DNA of 64,000 nucleotides from Monosporascus cannonballus (Eukaryota > Ascomycota > Sordariomycetes > Xylariales): contig QJNS01000023.1 of the NCBI GenBank assembly GCA_004154925.1, positions 248,001 to 312,000 on the forward strand. Direction: 5' to 3'. The position numbers and the translations under genes were made by a program. Below are positions 10,683-22,200 of this stretch, in pieces; within the stretch, counting starts at the first letter, position 1; every line of letters begins with the position of its first letter. A model generated the notes under the pieces. That model made no database searches. It was not told where the DNA came from and was given only the letters and a program-made list of their open reading frames with translations.

Positions 10683-11145
10683 GTAGCCCATATCATGCTT
10701 ACTGCTTCAAGTTTGCTCGTAAGGGTCGCCTTGGAAAGCGGAAGAGACAGAGAGCGAGACGTTACGTTTTAGTAACAATCACACAATCTCCTAGACCAGA
10801 TGGGTTGGGCTGCCCATGCCTTCATATGCGCGCATCCGGCCCAATAAGTCGGTCCTTCGTGTAAATGGCAGACAACTGACGCACAACCATTTGATAGTTT
10901 GATGCCGGTTACGCTGCCTTATTTAATGTTTTTTCTGGGTTGTTTGGTCGGCGGGTCGAGTCTAAGGAGCGATCGATACTCACTTATCCCAAGATCCACT
11001 CCGCTTGACGCAAGTACCCTCCGCGAGGAGTGGGCTTGTACCTTGTGAGGAGTGGGTCTGTATCCTGCAAGGAGGGTCCGCATGAGCTCTACGGGCAATT
11101 GAAACTAGCCTTAATAATAACCTGTTAGACTAAACTTTTCAACCA
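10683..11145. other. intergenic DNA between RBR ligase and tRNA-Pro
   Basis: Probable promoter of the RBR gene. It contains a degenerate direct repeat at about 11015-11080 built around GAGGAGTGGG/TACCTT. No coding signal. Confidence 0.5.
11015..11080. repeat. degenerate direct repeat, about 22-24 bp units
   Basis: Three successive blocks share the form TAYCYT...GAGGAGTGGG.YTG. It lies about 70-130 bp upstream of the tRNA gene. Confidence 0.5.
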
Positions 11146-11254
11146 GGGCTCAATGGTCTAGTCGTATGATTGTCGCTTCGGGAGTTTTCCCAGCCGTTTC
11201 AAAAAATGGTCCTCCTATGTGACAGGTCCCGGGTTCAAATCCCGGTTGAGCCCC
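11146..11254 (+). tRNA. tRNA-Pro (anticodon CGG) with 35-nt intron
   Basis: The acceptor stem GGGCTCA (11146-11152) pairs with TGAGCCC (11247-11253) and C at 11254 is the discriminator. The anticodon CGG is at 11179-11181 with U33 before it and G37 after it. The anticodon stem GTCGC (11172-11176) pairs with GTGAC (11219-11223) once the intron 11183-11217 is removed; the intron sits between positions 37 and 38, the canonical site. The T arm CCCGGGTTCAAATCCCGG carries the B box. A run of seven Ts follows as the Pol III stop. Confidence 0.96.
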
Positions 11255-11261
11255 TTTTTTT
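11255..11261 (+). terminator. RNA polymerase III T-run terminator of tRNA-Pro
   Basis: Seven consecutive Ts begin directly after the discriminator base. Confidence 0.9.
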
Positions 11262-11705
11262 AATATATTTTTATAGCTCCTTATGCAGCCACCTCTTCTT
11301 ATCTTTTGCCTGGCAAAAAGACTCGAAGGATGGACGAGGTTGATTTGTGACTTCGAGGGATTTGTTACCAGATCACGTGATGCTCCCTGGTCACTTGCGG
11401 GCCTGTGCGGCGGATTAGCACCCTTAACAGTGTATTTGCATGGCTAGGCACCCTAGCTAGCTAGAATCTCCATCCCCAGTGTTAGCAACAAATCAAATCA
11501 AATATTTGCGTCTCGGGCCGTATGAGGTTCAAACCTTTTTACTTGATATGATTTGTTGCCCACGCTGCTCCATGCACATTACCACAACCAAAAAGAAAAT
11601 CAACTCAACATCCCACTCTAGGATCTTCTATGCACCAAGTCTCGTTGTGAGAAACTCTGTTCCACGTCCCCCAAAGATACGATTCCATATACGTCATGCC
11701 CTGCA
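11262..11705. other. boundary DNA between tRNA and pseudogene
   Basis: No gene recognised. It includes a CACGTG core at about 11374 and repeated CTAGCTAG near 11450. A 93-residue open frame at 11479-11760 has no family resemblance and is discounted. Confidence 0.4.
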
Positions 11706-11990
11706 GGCCCAGCTTTACTGCTTACCGACGTACTCGAGGATGCTGTCAAGGCTCCTATGAACTATAACGATGCCGGCCTAGGCATCGCCGAACACTCGCA
11801 CCGGTCGGAGATAACTACTACTATTATCAGTGAGGCCAAAGCTAATCTGGCCTCCTCCCTTGATATTTCAGACAACTATAAGGTCCTCGTTATGCAGGGC
11901 GGTGGCTCGGGAAAGTTCTTATAGCTATAACTTTGTTAGCGCTTGGGTTGCCCGCAGACACAAAAAAATCGGATCAAACGATAAACTCAG
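11706..11990 (+). pseudogene. truncated, frameshifted phosphoserine aminotransferase (SER1/SerC) fragment
   Basis: The plus strand reads GPALLLTDVLEDAVKAPMNYN (11706 onward) and then DAGLGIAEHSHRSE, EAKANLASSLDI and VLVMQGGGSGKF, ending in a stop at 11922. After a small loss of sequence another frame continues YNFVSAWVARRHKKIGSNDKL to about 11990. This order matches the N-terminal 100 residues of phosphoserine aminotransferase, including the GGGSG loop of the PLP-phosphate site. The family's N-terminal start and the remaining two thirds are missing. An AG at 11705-11706 could be an old splice acceptor. It is a dead fragment at the edge of the repeat island, and a functional copy is expected elsewhere. 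Confidence 0.75.
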
Positions 11991-12006
11991 CCCTTACCTC
12001 AGCTAG

Positions 12007-12119
12007 CTCAGGCCTCTGCTGGCTCGTTTCTATTTGGATGTACTTTTATATACTACGCCAAGGCACTAAAATTAACCAATCAAATAGCGTATCCCCGTAA
12101 CGAGCCAACGAGGCCTGAG
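12007..12119. mobile_element. 113-bp inverted-repeat (MITE-like) element
   Basis: The left end CTCAGGCCTCTGCTGGCTCG and the right end, read on the minus strand (CTCAGGCCTCGTTGGCTCG), match at nearly all of about 20 positions. The interior is non-coding. It sits directly at the junction with the AT-rich island. A target duplication is not clear. Confidence 0.55.
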
Positions 12120-12208
12120 TTAAAGTTGCGCAAAAATTTTTTCGTTTAGTATTTTTCTAAATAAAATAATTTTTTTTATTTTTGCAACCGAATCCAATCG
12201 GATAAGTT

Positions 12209-13060
12209 TGATACTTTATATATATGTCGAAATTAAGTTAATATATATATAGGGTTTTTTTCGAATTTTTTAAGTAAAAATTAAGGCCGGTATAATTAAG
12301 TTTAAAATTTGAAAAATAGATGATCAAATCGCTTTTATAACTGCAATAACGCAAATACCGCGTATATTATTTTGCCATAAGCCGTCTAAGGGTAATTTAG
12401 TATAGGAAAAGCCTGTTTAATTATGTTTTTGCCCGTATGGGTTATAGTAATTACGTTATAATTATAAAAATATTAAAGTTAATTAAATCCGGAATGTTTT
12501 TATAATTATTATGTAATTAATTTAAGTTTAATAAATTTTAATACTTTATATATTTATTAAATATAAGTTAATATACGTATAAGAATTTTTTTAAATTTTT
12601 TAAATAAAAGTTAAACTTAATACGATTAAAATTGGGCCTGGGAAATAGGCGATCGTAACGTCCTGATAGCTACGATAGCACAATTACCGGTCGTATTATT
12701 ATATACCGGATTTCCCTAATGTATTTTATATAGGAGAAACCCGTCCAGCAATTTTTTTGGCCGTACGGGTTATTATTATTACGTTATAACCATAAAAAGA
12801 TTAAAGTCAGCCAAGTCCGGAACGCCTTTATAGTTGCAATATAACAACCATAACCCGTACGGATAAAAGCATAGCCAAACGGGTTTCCCCCATACTGAAT
12901 TACTCTTAGAAGGCCTATGGCAAAATGTTATATACGGTAATCGCGTTATCGTAATTATGAAAACGTTCCGGTTAAAAGATATATATTAATTTAAAAATTT
13001 CATTTTTTTTTAAAAATATCTTTATCAATTTAACCTCGAATTAAAAGTTATATATACCGT
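12209..13060. repeat. two direct copies plus one inverted copy of a ~330-bp repeat
   Basis: A block starting near 12209 recurs in direct orientation from about 12540 (shared landmarks: ATACTTTATATAT, GTTAATATA, TTGCCATA or its equivalent, CCGTACGGGTTAT). It then recurs inverted from about 12840 to 13060. All copies differ by transition mutations. The source element is not recognised. Confidence 0.6.
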
Positions 13061-13214
13061 TTAAAAACCGTTTTAACGCTATATATAATATTATTTTTTT
13101 AAATTATTTTTAATTATTTTTTATTATTATTTTATTTGTAAGTTTTTTAAATAACTTTTGAAAAATTTATATAGGAACGTACCAAACGAAGTTAAAAAAT
13201 CACAACTTGCCATT

Positions 13215-13337
13215 AGGCCCTATTTTGGAGGATTTGTTATTTTTTATAGAGTTTTCCAAATTTTGTTAGCGTAGTACTAAAAGTTACTTAGCCACAGCTG
13301 CGCCGTAGGCGCAGCCGCAATCTCCAAAATAGGGCCT
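13215..13337. repeat. perfect 16-bp inverted repeat enclosing a hairpin (MITE-like)
   Basis: AGGCCCTATTTTGGAG at 13215-13230 is exactly complementary to 13322-13337. Between them CTGCGCC-GTA-GGCGCAG (13298-13314) forms a second perfect hairpin. GC-rich arms inside AT-rich surroundings imply that they largely escaped mutation or arrived late. Confidence 0.65.
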
Positions 13338-13479
13338 GATTTGAATAAGGCAACTCAGCCCAGGAACTCAAGTCAATCGTAAAGAATCTCAATATAAACT
13401 ATATCATTACTAGTGGCTGGCCACAAAAAGCAACGACTAAACCTAAACGACACTTCGGCCCAAAGTATGTCAATATTAT

Positions 13480-13655
13480 TATAAGATAATGGATAGCTGT
13501 GGGCAGAGGTAAGGTAATCCTCGACCCGTTGAGAAGTATATTCCAAAAAGTAAATATATTGAATTACTTCCATCTGGTACTTTTCACTAGCTACGAGATG
13601 GTGGATTTATACTAATAAGTGAGTGGGCAACTGGTCGGTTACTAATCGTAATATT
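13480..13655 (-). mobile_element. family-B LTR, left part (interrupted by a family-A element)
   Basis: It aligns with the family-B LTRs at 16279-16484 and 23204-23409 (TATAAGATAATGGATAGCTG start; CCATCTGGY and AGATGGTGGATTTATA blocks). It stops at the ATATT target site of the family-A element and resumes at 31757-31776. The first 176 bp are here. Confidence 0.8.
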
Positions 13656-14041
13656 TATGACGGCTAGAGGTTTAACCAATTATTAAACCTAAGTCGTACG
13701 GGTTTATGTTAGCAGGAGTATCGTAGGAATCTGAGCAATAGATACAGTAACGTATTACGTCTCGTAATTCGAAGGGTGCCTTGGGTAACGATGTTATATT
13801 ATAAACTAATATTATCTAAATTATAGAAATAATAAACGTATATATTTTATTTTTACTTATTGGATCATTATTAGAAAATTAATAATCCGGCTTATTAACT
13901 TATTATTAATAAGTTCGTAATCCGGTTTATTAGCTTATTATTAATAAGTTGGTAATTTATTACGTAATTTGCCTTACCGCGTATTTGTGGTTAGGTTATA
14001 ATAAACCGTTTTTGGAAACCGTGGCTTATTAGGCCATAATA
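13656..14041 (-). repeat. LTR (3' side) of family-A copy A1
   Basis: 386 bp and equal in length to its partner. The shared first half matches A2's LTR; the second half differs and carries direct repeats around TAATCCGGYTTATT, which define an LTR subtype. Confidence 0.9.
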
Positions 14042-14118
14042 CGATCTTCTTTTTTTTTACAAATTTTGTTCTTAAGATTTTTCTTTTTTTCTTAGTAAGC
14101 TTTCTGTATCCATTTAAT

Positions 14119-14737
14119 ATGTTTTTCGGTATATCTAAACGTCATTTTTGCAAATCCGAATAACGATTTATCTTAGTTAATTTAATTAAATTTAAAGGTT
14201 TTAATACGATGTTTTATTTTTTCTATTTCGTCAAGCAGTTTAATTACCAAATAATGGACGAGATTTTTCGTTATAAAGAATATGTTCGCCGAGGCCGTTC
14301 GTACGATAGAATAGAAATTCTTGTTTTTATAATTAATCGTTATATTACGGAATCCAAAAGGTTAAAAAAAAAGCTAACGGCCGAAAAATCTTTATTTGAA
14401 ATTTTTGTACGTTTTTTTCGTATATATTGTTAACGCTAGTATTATTAATTTTAAGAAACGAAATTTACTAATTATACTTTTTAATTTTTGAACGATTTTA
14501 ACGATTTTGCGTAATTGGAATTAAAGCTTGTAATTAAGGTATAGGCCTTAAATAAGGTAGATATTATTAATTGGAATACGATAAATTAGGTGCTTTTTGG
14601 ATTTTGTGGACTGGAATACCATTATTTCGAGTAGTTCCGCCGTTATTAGTAAAAATTCTTTAATAGACGTTAGGCGTTAATAAGGTTTTTAACAGGTTTT
14701 TAGGTATTTTTGGAATCCCGGTGCTTTTTCTATCTAA
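14119..14737 (+). pseudogene. relic of antisense Zn2Cys6-like accessory ORF of element A1
   Basis: The frame starts at ATG 14119 (MFFGISKRHF), has one stop at 14161, then runs open to 14431. Tyr residues sit at the spacing Y-x2-Y-x6-Y-x8-Y-x2-Y-x6-Y (counting from the Met at 14209: 3, 6, 13, 22, 25, 32), all encoded TAT/TAC. This is exactly the Zn(II)2Cys6 spacing with every TGY mutated to TAY. Downstream basic and helical sequence (ESKRLKKKLTAEKSLFE) looks like a coiled coil. The frame then decays, with frameshifts, towards the position matching the end of the A2 copy. It is antisense to gag-pol and next to the 3' LTR. Confidence 0.6.
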
Positions 14738-16278
14738 TTAGGTACTGGGTAAATCCGTTTTGTTTTCGTATATCGAAAAATCTTTTTATTTCGTATATTT
14801 ATTTATTTTGTATTTCCATATCGTTTTATACCGTATATATTTTAATTATATACGTTATTAATTCGAATAAAGAAATGTAAAAAATTGAATAAAATTTAAC
14901 TTTTGGTAAAAAGTTTAATAAATAATTATTTTTTAATGTTTTCTTAATAATTTTATACGGATTAATATATTTAATGTTAAGTGTTTTATTAGATTATTTT
15001 GTTTAAATATTTTTGCTAACGAAAAAAACCATTTCTCTTTTTTCAAAAATTAGTTTTTTTAATTTTTTCTGGTTATAATATTTATTTATTTGGTTATGTA
15101 CGAATTTTAGTTTTTTTCTTATTTTTTTATATAATTATCGTAATTATTTTAATATAAGAGTTATTTTGATATTAATTGAACCGTTATTGTATATTTTTTG
15201 TAAACTTTTAAAATAAACTCAAAATATGTATTTGCTAATATTATTTTAATATTTTCGTAATAATTAGTATTATCAGTTAATTATGCGATTAATAATTTTT
15301 AACCCAGTTATTTTATTCGTAATTAGTATAATATTGCAAATAAGTTTTTAAAATTTAATTTATTTATTTCGTTTATTTATTTATTTAAAATTTGAACGCG
15401 TTAAATAATTTGTAATTTAGACCGATTTACGTTATAAGGCTTTATTAAAATTTAAATGCAAATATCGATTCTTTACTTAAAATATTTTCTATTAATAATC
15501 CGTATATATTAAAAAATATTTTTTAAAAAATGTATATTTTTTATTCCATATTTATATTTTCGTAATATGGTAAAAAATAGGAAAATTTCGTAAATTGATT
15601 AGTGATTACGAAAATATTATCGTAATATATTTCCGTAATTGCATTTTTTTGATACAATAAATTGGGTACTAAAATTAAATATAACTAAATATTATAATTA
15701 TTTTATAATTAATAATAGCTATAGTTTTCTATATAACTTATGTCGTTAAACTTTTGTTTTAGCGTAAATATCGTATTACCGCATAATTTTTTATATTATT
15801 AATTTGTTTTTAGGAAAAAAGTATATACGTTAACGTTAATTTAAGATTTTATAAATCCTTAGATATCTGTATAACTGATATTGGTATATATTTCGTACTA
15901 AACCTTTTTAGTATTTTTTTAGAATTTATATTTTATCTGTTTTTTGGTTTTTTGGAAAATTATTATTATATTGCTAAATTTTGTAATATATATTAAAAGG
16001 TATTACCCGAATTATCGTTATTTGTCGCGAACGTAAACATCCTTTTATAGTAATATCGAAAATTATATAGCTAATTTTAATTAATTTCTTTTCGAAGTTT
16101 AATTATTTGCTTAAGATATTTGTTTTATTATTTTCTAAACCTTTTCTATGGATAATAACAAAGTCGAAGTTCGCCAATTTTTCCGCGTAACGAAGTTATT
16201 GTCCGATAAATTCCCTGGTTATAGTAAATCGGATAAAATTTTGATAATCCGTATAAACCTTAACCTGGTATAAGCTTT

Positions 16279-19200
16279 TGTAAGATAATGGACAGCTGTA
16301 AGCTGGGTAAGGTGATCTCCGACCAGTCGTAAAGCAGATTCCAAGAAGTAAATGTATTAGGTTACTTCTATCTGGCGTTTCCTATTAGCTGCCAGATAGT
16401 AAATTTATATTAATAAGTGGGTCGGTGGCTAATCGGTAATTAGTTGGTTACCAGCTTTATCCTTATAAAGGTTATATTTTTATAATTATTTTTCCTTTTT
16501 AAGTTATTAATTTTTAATAATATTATTATTAATTTAATATAACATATTTTGCAGATTTAATTGCGTATATTTATCGATAATTTACTATTATATTATATTA
16601 TAAATGGTTGCCGTAATAATTAATACGTATTATATTACGTAATTAATTATATTTCGCCTAATATTTTATTATAATCCGTTTTTAATCTTATTTTGTTTAT
16701 CTTTTTTTTTCTTTTTTACGCCTATATTTTTATTTTTTCTACGTGCGCGTTTCGTTCGGTTTTTCGTTTTTTTATTTTTATTTCGCCTTTTCCGGTTATT
16801 TTACGTATTATTTCCGTTCGTTATATTTTTTTCGTAAGGAGTTTTAAGAAAAATAATATTTTGATATTAAAGAAAATTAGGATTTCCTTAAGCGTTATTT
16901 TTTCGACGCCGATAATAAAATAAAGATTAATCGTATTACGGGCGGTAATAAGCCGTATTATATTTACGTAATATAACGTTATTTCGATTACCGTACGGTT
17001 TATATTTAACTTTTAAATATTTTAAATTACATTATAATTAATTATTATTACAAAATTTTTCGTACGGTAAATAATTATTTTTAATATTATTAATAACGTT
17101 ATTTAATTTCCGTTTAAATTCCGATTATTTTTAAAGGTACCGTTTAAACGGTTTTTTAATTCGGTACCAATAATTAGGAATTAATTAATAAGTTCGAAAA
17201 GGTTCGTATTACGGGTATTTAATATAAACGTTTTAACGTAATTACGGTCGGTCGTCGATTCGTTGTTTTTCGCAAAGCCGAATTTGCTTTTAACACAATT
17301 ATTATTAAGGAATATCGTTTTTTTAATATAACGGAAATCAACTTTCGATTATCCGTTATAATTACGGAAATTTAGTTTTAACGCCGTTTTATAGGTTTGC
17401 AAATTTAAATCCTTTTTATAAATATTATAATTCTTTTTTTATTATTTCATAATTAATTTCTAATTAGGCGTAATTTTAAGGTACCTTTATAAATAAGGTA
17501 ATTTTCGAAAGCCGTTATACCGTTATATTTCTCGTTTACGAATATTTTTCGTCCGTTTTTTTAACGTTTTAACGAAATTTTAATACTTATTAATAATTAT
17601 AATTAAAAAATGGATTTACTTAGTAAAGTTATTATTAAATCTAAATATATTAAGCGTTTTAAGGACGGCGCTTTATTTTTAATTAATAACAAATTATATT
17701 CCGGTTATTTAAACCTTGTTTTTTTATAAAAATAAAACGGTTTTTTTGGATTTTACGCTTAATAAATTTAATAAAAGTATTTATTTTTTGTTATTATGTA
17801 TTTTCTGATTATTTTCTATTATTTCTATATTAAATTTCTTAATACGGTTATTAAAAATTAATTAATATATAATTTAATAATTAAGCGCGAAATTTTGTTT
17901 TCAAAATAAAAATTTAATTTCTTTTATATTATTTGTAAGTTTACGATCGGTATATAATAAGGTAATTATTTGCCAAAGGTTTAAAAATAATTATATAATT
18001 AAATAATAATATAATATTAATATTTTATTTTATTTAAAATTATATTTTATAATTTTTACAATTATTAGGCAATTAATTTTTGATTAAGTTATTATCATTT
18101 TATAATTTTTAAGTCGTTTTATTTTATATATATTTCGTAACGTTATAATATTTTAAACGCGTATTCGAAATATTTTCGGGGTTTTTACGTATTATATTCG
18201 GCGGACCAGTTTTTTTATTTAATTAGATATTTACGTTATCTTTAATTATTTCGGTAACGGACGATATTTTTTATTATTTAATTTTTTTATTTTTTTATTA
18301 AGTTCGATAATGTTATTTAAATATTATCCGGTTCCCGATTATATTACGGTTTTAATAAGGATATTAGAAATATATTATATATTTGTTAATATTTAATAAG
18401 AAGAAATATTTTATACGTTTAAGAATTTATTCGTTTTTTTAATTATAATTCAGATATAAATAAATACGAATTTTTTATTTTTAAATTTAAAGTTTTTCGT
18501 TAATAAATTTATTTATTGTTTTAATTAAAATTTTATAGACGTATAACGTTAATTATAATATTTTTTCTAAATTGCCGTTATTTTTTCCAAATATTCGTAT
18601 ATTATTTAACGAATAGTTATTATTTTTTCGAAGCGTTTTTTAATTCCTTATATTTATCCTTTAAATTTTTGTAAAAGGTATTTTATTATTTTTCAATAAT
18701 ATTTATATAAGGTTTCGAACGAAAAACGGCCAATAAATACGTTCCGTATATTATTATATATAAATTCCATATTTTATAATAATTTTATTTAATTAATTTA
18801 ATATTTATTAATGTTATTACGGAAATAATATTTTAGGATTTAATAAGTACGTTCCGTTTATTTATTGGTTTATAAATAATAAATAATTAATATTTGCCGT
18901 TTTATTTTTCGCTTTTTACAAAGTTCCGCCTAAAATTAATTCGTTAATAATTTATTTTTATTATTAATAATTTCGAATAATGTATTAAATTTGTATTTAA
19001 TTTCGTTATAAAATAATTAGGTTAATTCGGCTATATTTAAGGTTTTAACCGTAAAATAAATAATTTTAATTTTATAAAGCAGTCGACGATTATCAGGATT
19101 ATATCGTACTTTAGCCCGTTTAAACTTAGGTTTTTTGGAAAAATTATTTAAGTAATAATAAGAGTTATAACTATTTGTAAAATTTATAACGTAATTCTAT

Positions 19201-22200
19201 TATGCCTTAATAATTCGGATATTACTTAATATATTTTCGAATATTGTTCGTTATATTTTTCTAATAAAAAGTTTTAATTATTAACTTTAACGTATAAATA
19301 TATATTATATATTTTATTTTTAAAATATTATAATATTAATTAATTAATTATTTTTATAAAGCATTTTATAACGCGATTAGAAATATATCTTAATAATATA
19401 AAACGTTATTTAAATTTAAAACATATCTTTTTTATTCTGGTTTAACGTTTAATTATTTATATTAATTTTATAATATTTAAATATTTGGTTTATAATTTTC
19501 AAACTTAATTATAAAATTATTAAGAAATTTTCGGCTAAAATACCGTTTCGTTTTTGGTTAGTGTTTTCGTTAAAAAATATAAAATATATTAATTATAAAT
19601 AATAATTTTAATATTAATTTTGTTTAAATATTTCGGAATCCGATTATAATATAATTGTAATTTACGATTATTATTATTTAACCGTTAATTATATTATTAT
19701 TACGATTTATATTTATATTATTATTTATAAGTAATAAATCCGGTAAATAAATAATTTTATATTTTCTTTTTTTTTCGAACCTTTTTTATAATCGTATAAC
19801 AAAAGTTTTTTACTTTTTTTATACAGATATTAATTATTTAAATTTTTATTATTTAAAACCTATTTAAAAGTTTTATAAGAAACGAATTTTGCGTTATTTT
19901 TATAAAACCTTTTGCCGTTTTATAATACTTTAAATTATATTATATATTTATAACCGTTTTCCGTGCGTTTTCCGGCATATTAATCGTAAATTTAAATTTT
20001 TTAAATAATATAATAATTACGTTTTTATATGCAATTTCCCTTAATATATAATTCGGACGTTTAAATAATTTATTTGCCGAATTGGCGGCGCCTAATTAAT
20101 ATTAGATTTTAAAATTAAATTATTTAGAACGTTAAATTTATTAGGCTAATTTTTTTAAGGTTATATATCGGTATTTTTATTATATTTTTAATGTTATATA
20201 ATTAATAAATATTAATTTTTTTTCGTACTTTTAAAGTATTATTATTAATATTTTAAGCTTTTTATAATCGCCAATAATTTTTATTACTTTATAACTTACC
20301 GTTTTTCGATTGGATTTAGTTTTCTTAATTAATATATAATTAGGCGTTAATGCTTTCCGTATTTTTGTGAAAATATCTTTGATATAGCTTTTACCGAGGC
20401 GTTTGTTTTAACCCTGGTATTTTTGGCGTTATCTCAGTATTAGAGAATGGTCGCCGATTGAAAAATATCTTTTAAGTTTCGGAACGCCTTTTTAATCTTT
20501 TTAGGCTACCTAAATTTTGCTGCTTTACCTTTACCCTGTGCCCTTTTAGGAGCCTGGTAATGGGTTCGGTAATGCGCGAATAATGGGCGATAAACTTTCG
20601 ATAAAAGTTCGCGAATCTTAAAAATACTTGAATATTATAAATTAACTTTGGCTTTGGCCACGTTTTGATAATATTAACCCGTCGGCGGTTTATCTTTAAG
20701 CCGTTAGTATTAATTATAAATCTTAGGAACTTTATTTTTTTTAAAGAATTTGTACTTAGATATTTTGGTAAGTAGTTAATATTATAGCAGTTATTCGTAA
20801 ACCAATTAGAAATACTTTATATGTTTCTTTTCGTTATCCGAATAAATAATTATATTATTTAGATATATTACGTATATATAGTTAATTAATCCAATTAATA
20901 CCTTATATATATAAGCCTGGAACGTAAGTAACGTATTAGTAAAACTAAATAACATAACAATATATTTAAACTATCCGTATTACGTTCGGAAAGCGATTTT
21001 TTACTAATTGCTTTTTTTAATTTTAATACGGTAATAAACATTTTTAAAATTAATTTTCAAAAATACCTTAATTAATTTTAAGTAATCTATTATTTTTAAG
21101 ATTAAAGGTAAAAGGTATTAATTTTTTTATCGTTACCCGATTTAACCTCTTATAATTAACGCATAATTAAAATTACCGTTTTTTTAGGCATAAATAATAT
21201 TAATACCTTTACGTCCGTTTTCGAATAACGTATTTGGCTTACCTTTAGATTTTTTCGGATATAATTTTTAAATATTTTCCTTTAAGCTTTCGAAATAAGG
21301 TAAATTGGGCCGAATAAAGGCGTTTTCCTTGGTATTAGATTTATTACATATTCCGCTTTTAATAATTAAGATATTTTTTTTGTTATTTTTTCAAAATACA
21401 TTTACCGGAAATTCTTTAGATATATAAAAAGGTTAATTATTTTTTATTTTTGCTATTTTCCGAATTCCGAAATATTTAACTTTTCGGTTAAAGTTATTAA
21501 ATTAACGGTACAAATTTACTTACTAAAAAACCTTAAATTTACGATCTCCTATTTATCGATTTTTTATAATAATTTATATAATTATTAATATATAATTATA
21601 TTTAATAAAAGTCTTAATTTATTTATTCAGGGTTTAAATAATAAAAAATCGGGCGTTTTCCGATTACGGCATATTACAAAATAAATTTATTTAAATCTTT
21701 GTTTGTTCTCGTTATTATTTATTATGTTAATAAAAATTTTATAAACCTTATAATATTTGATATACGCGCCGTTAATGCCAATAAGGCCTGGAATATTTAC
21801 AGAAATTAATTAAAAATTAAGTTTCCTTATTAATTTTCTATATATAATATTTACTTATGTTTCGATATTTATATTGATTTATATTATTATATCTCCCGTG
21901 TTTGTTTTAAAATAAATACCTTTTTTTAAAGGGCGGCTTTTTTTTAACCGTTTTGTATTTATTAGCCGAAATAAATTAAATATATATACTTATTCCGGCT
22001 CCTTTTTTTGGGTTTACATCTAAGGATTAATTTGATTTATCGTTATATATCATAACGTTTCGTATGGCCGGAATAATAAGGTTTTTATATTCTTTTTAAA
22101 TTTACAATTTACGTTTTTATAACTTAACTTCCCATAATTATAATATTTAAATAAGCTTTTATAAAAATTAAAGATATTAAGTTATACAAATTTATTTTAA

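Noticed and set aside
11479..11760. 93-residue plus-strand frame
   Set aside because: It overlaps the aminotransferase fragment in another frame and has no supporting features.
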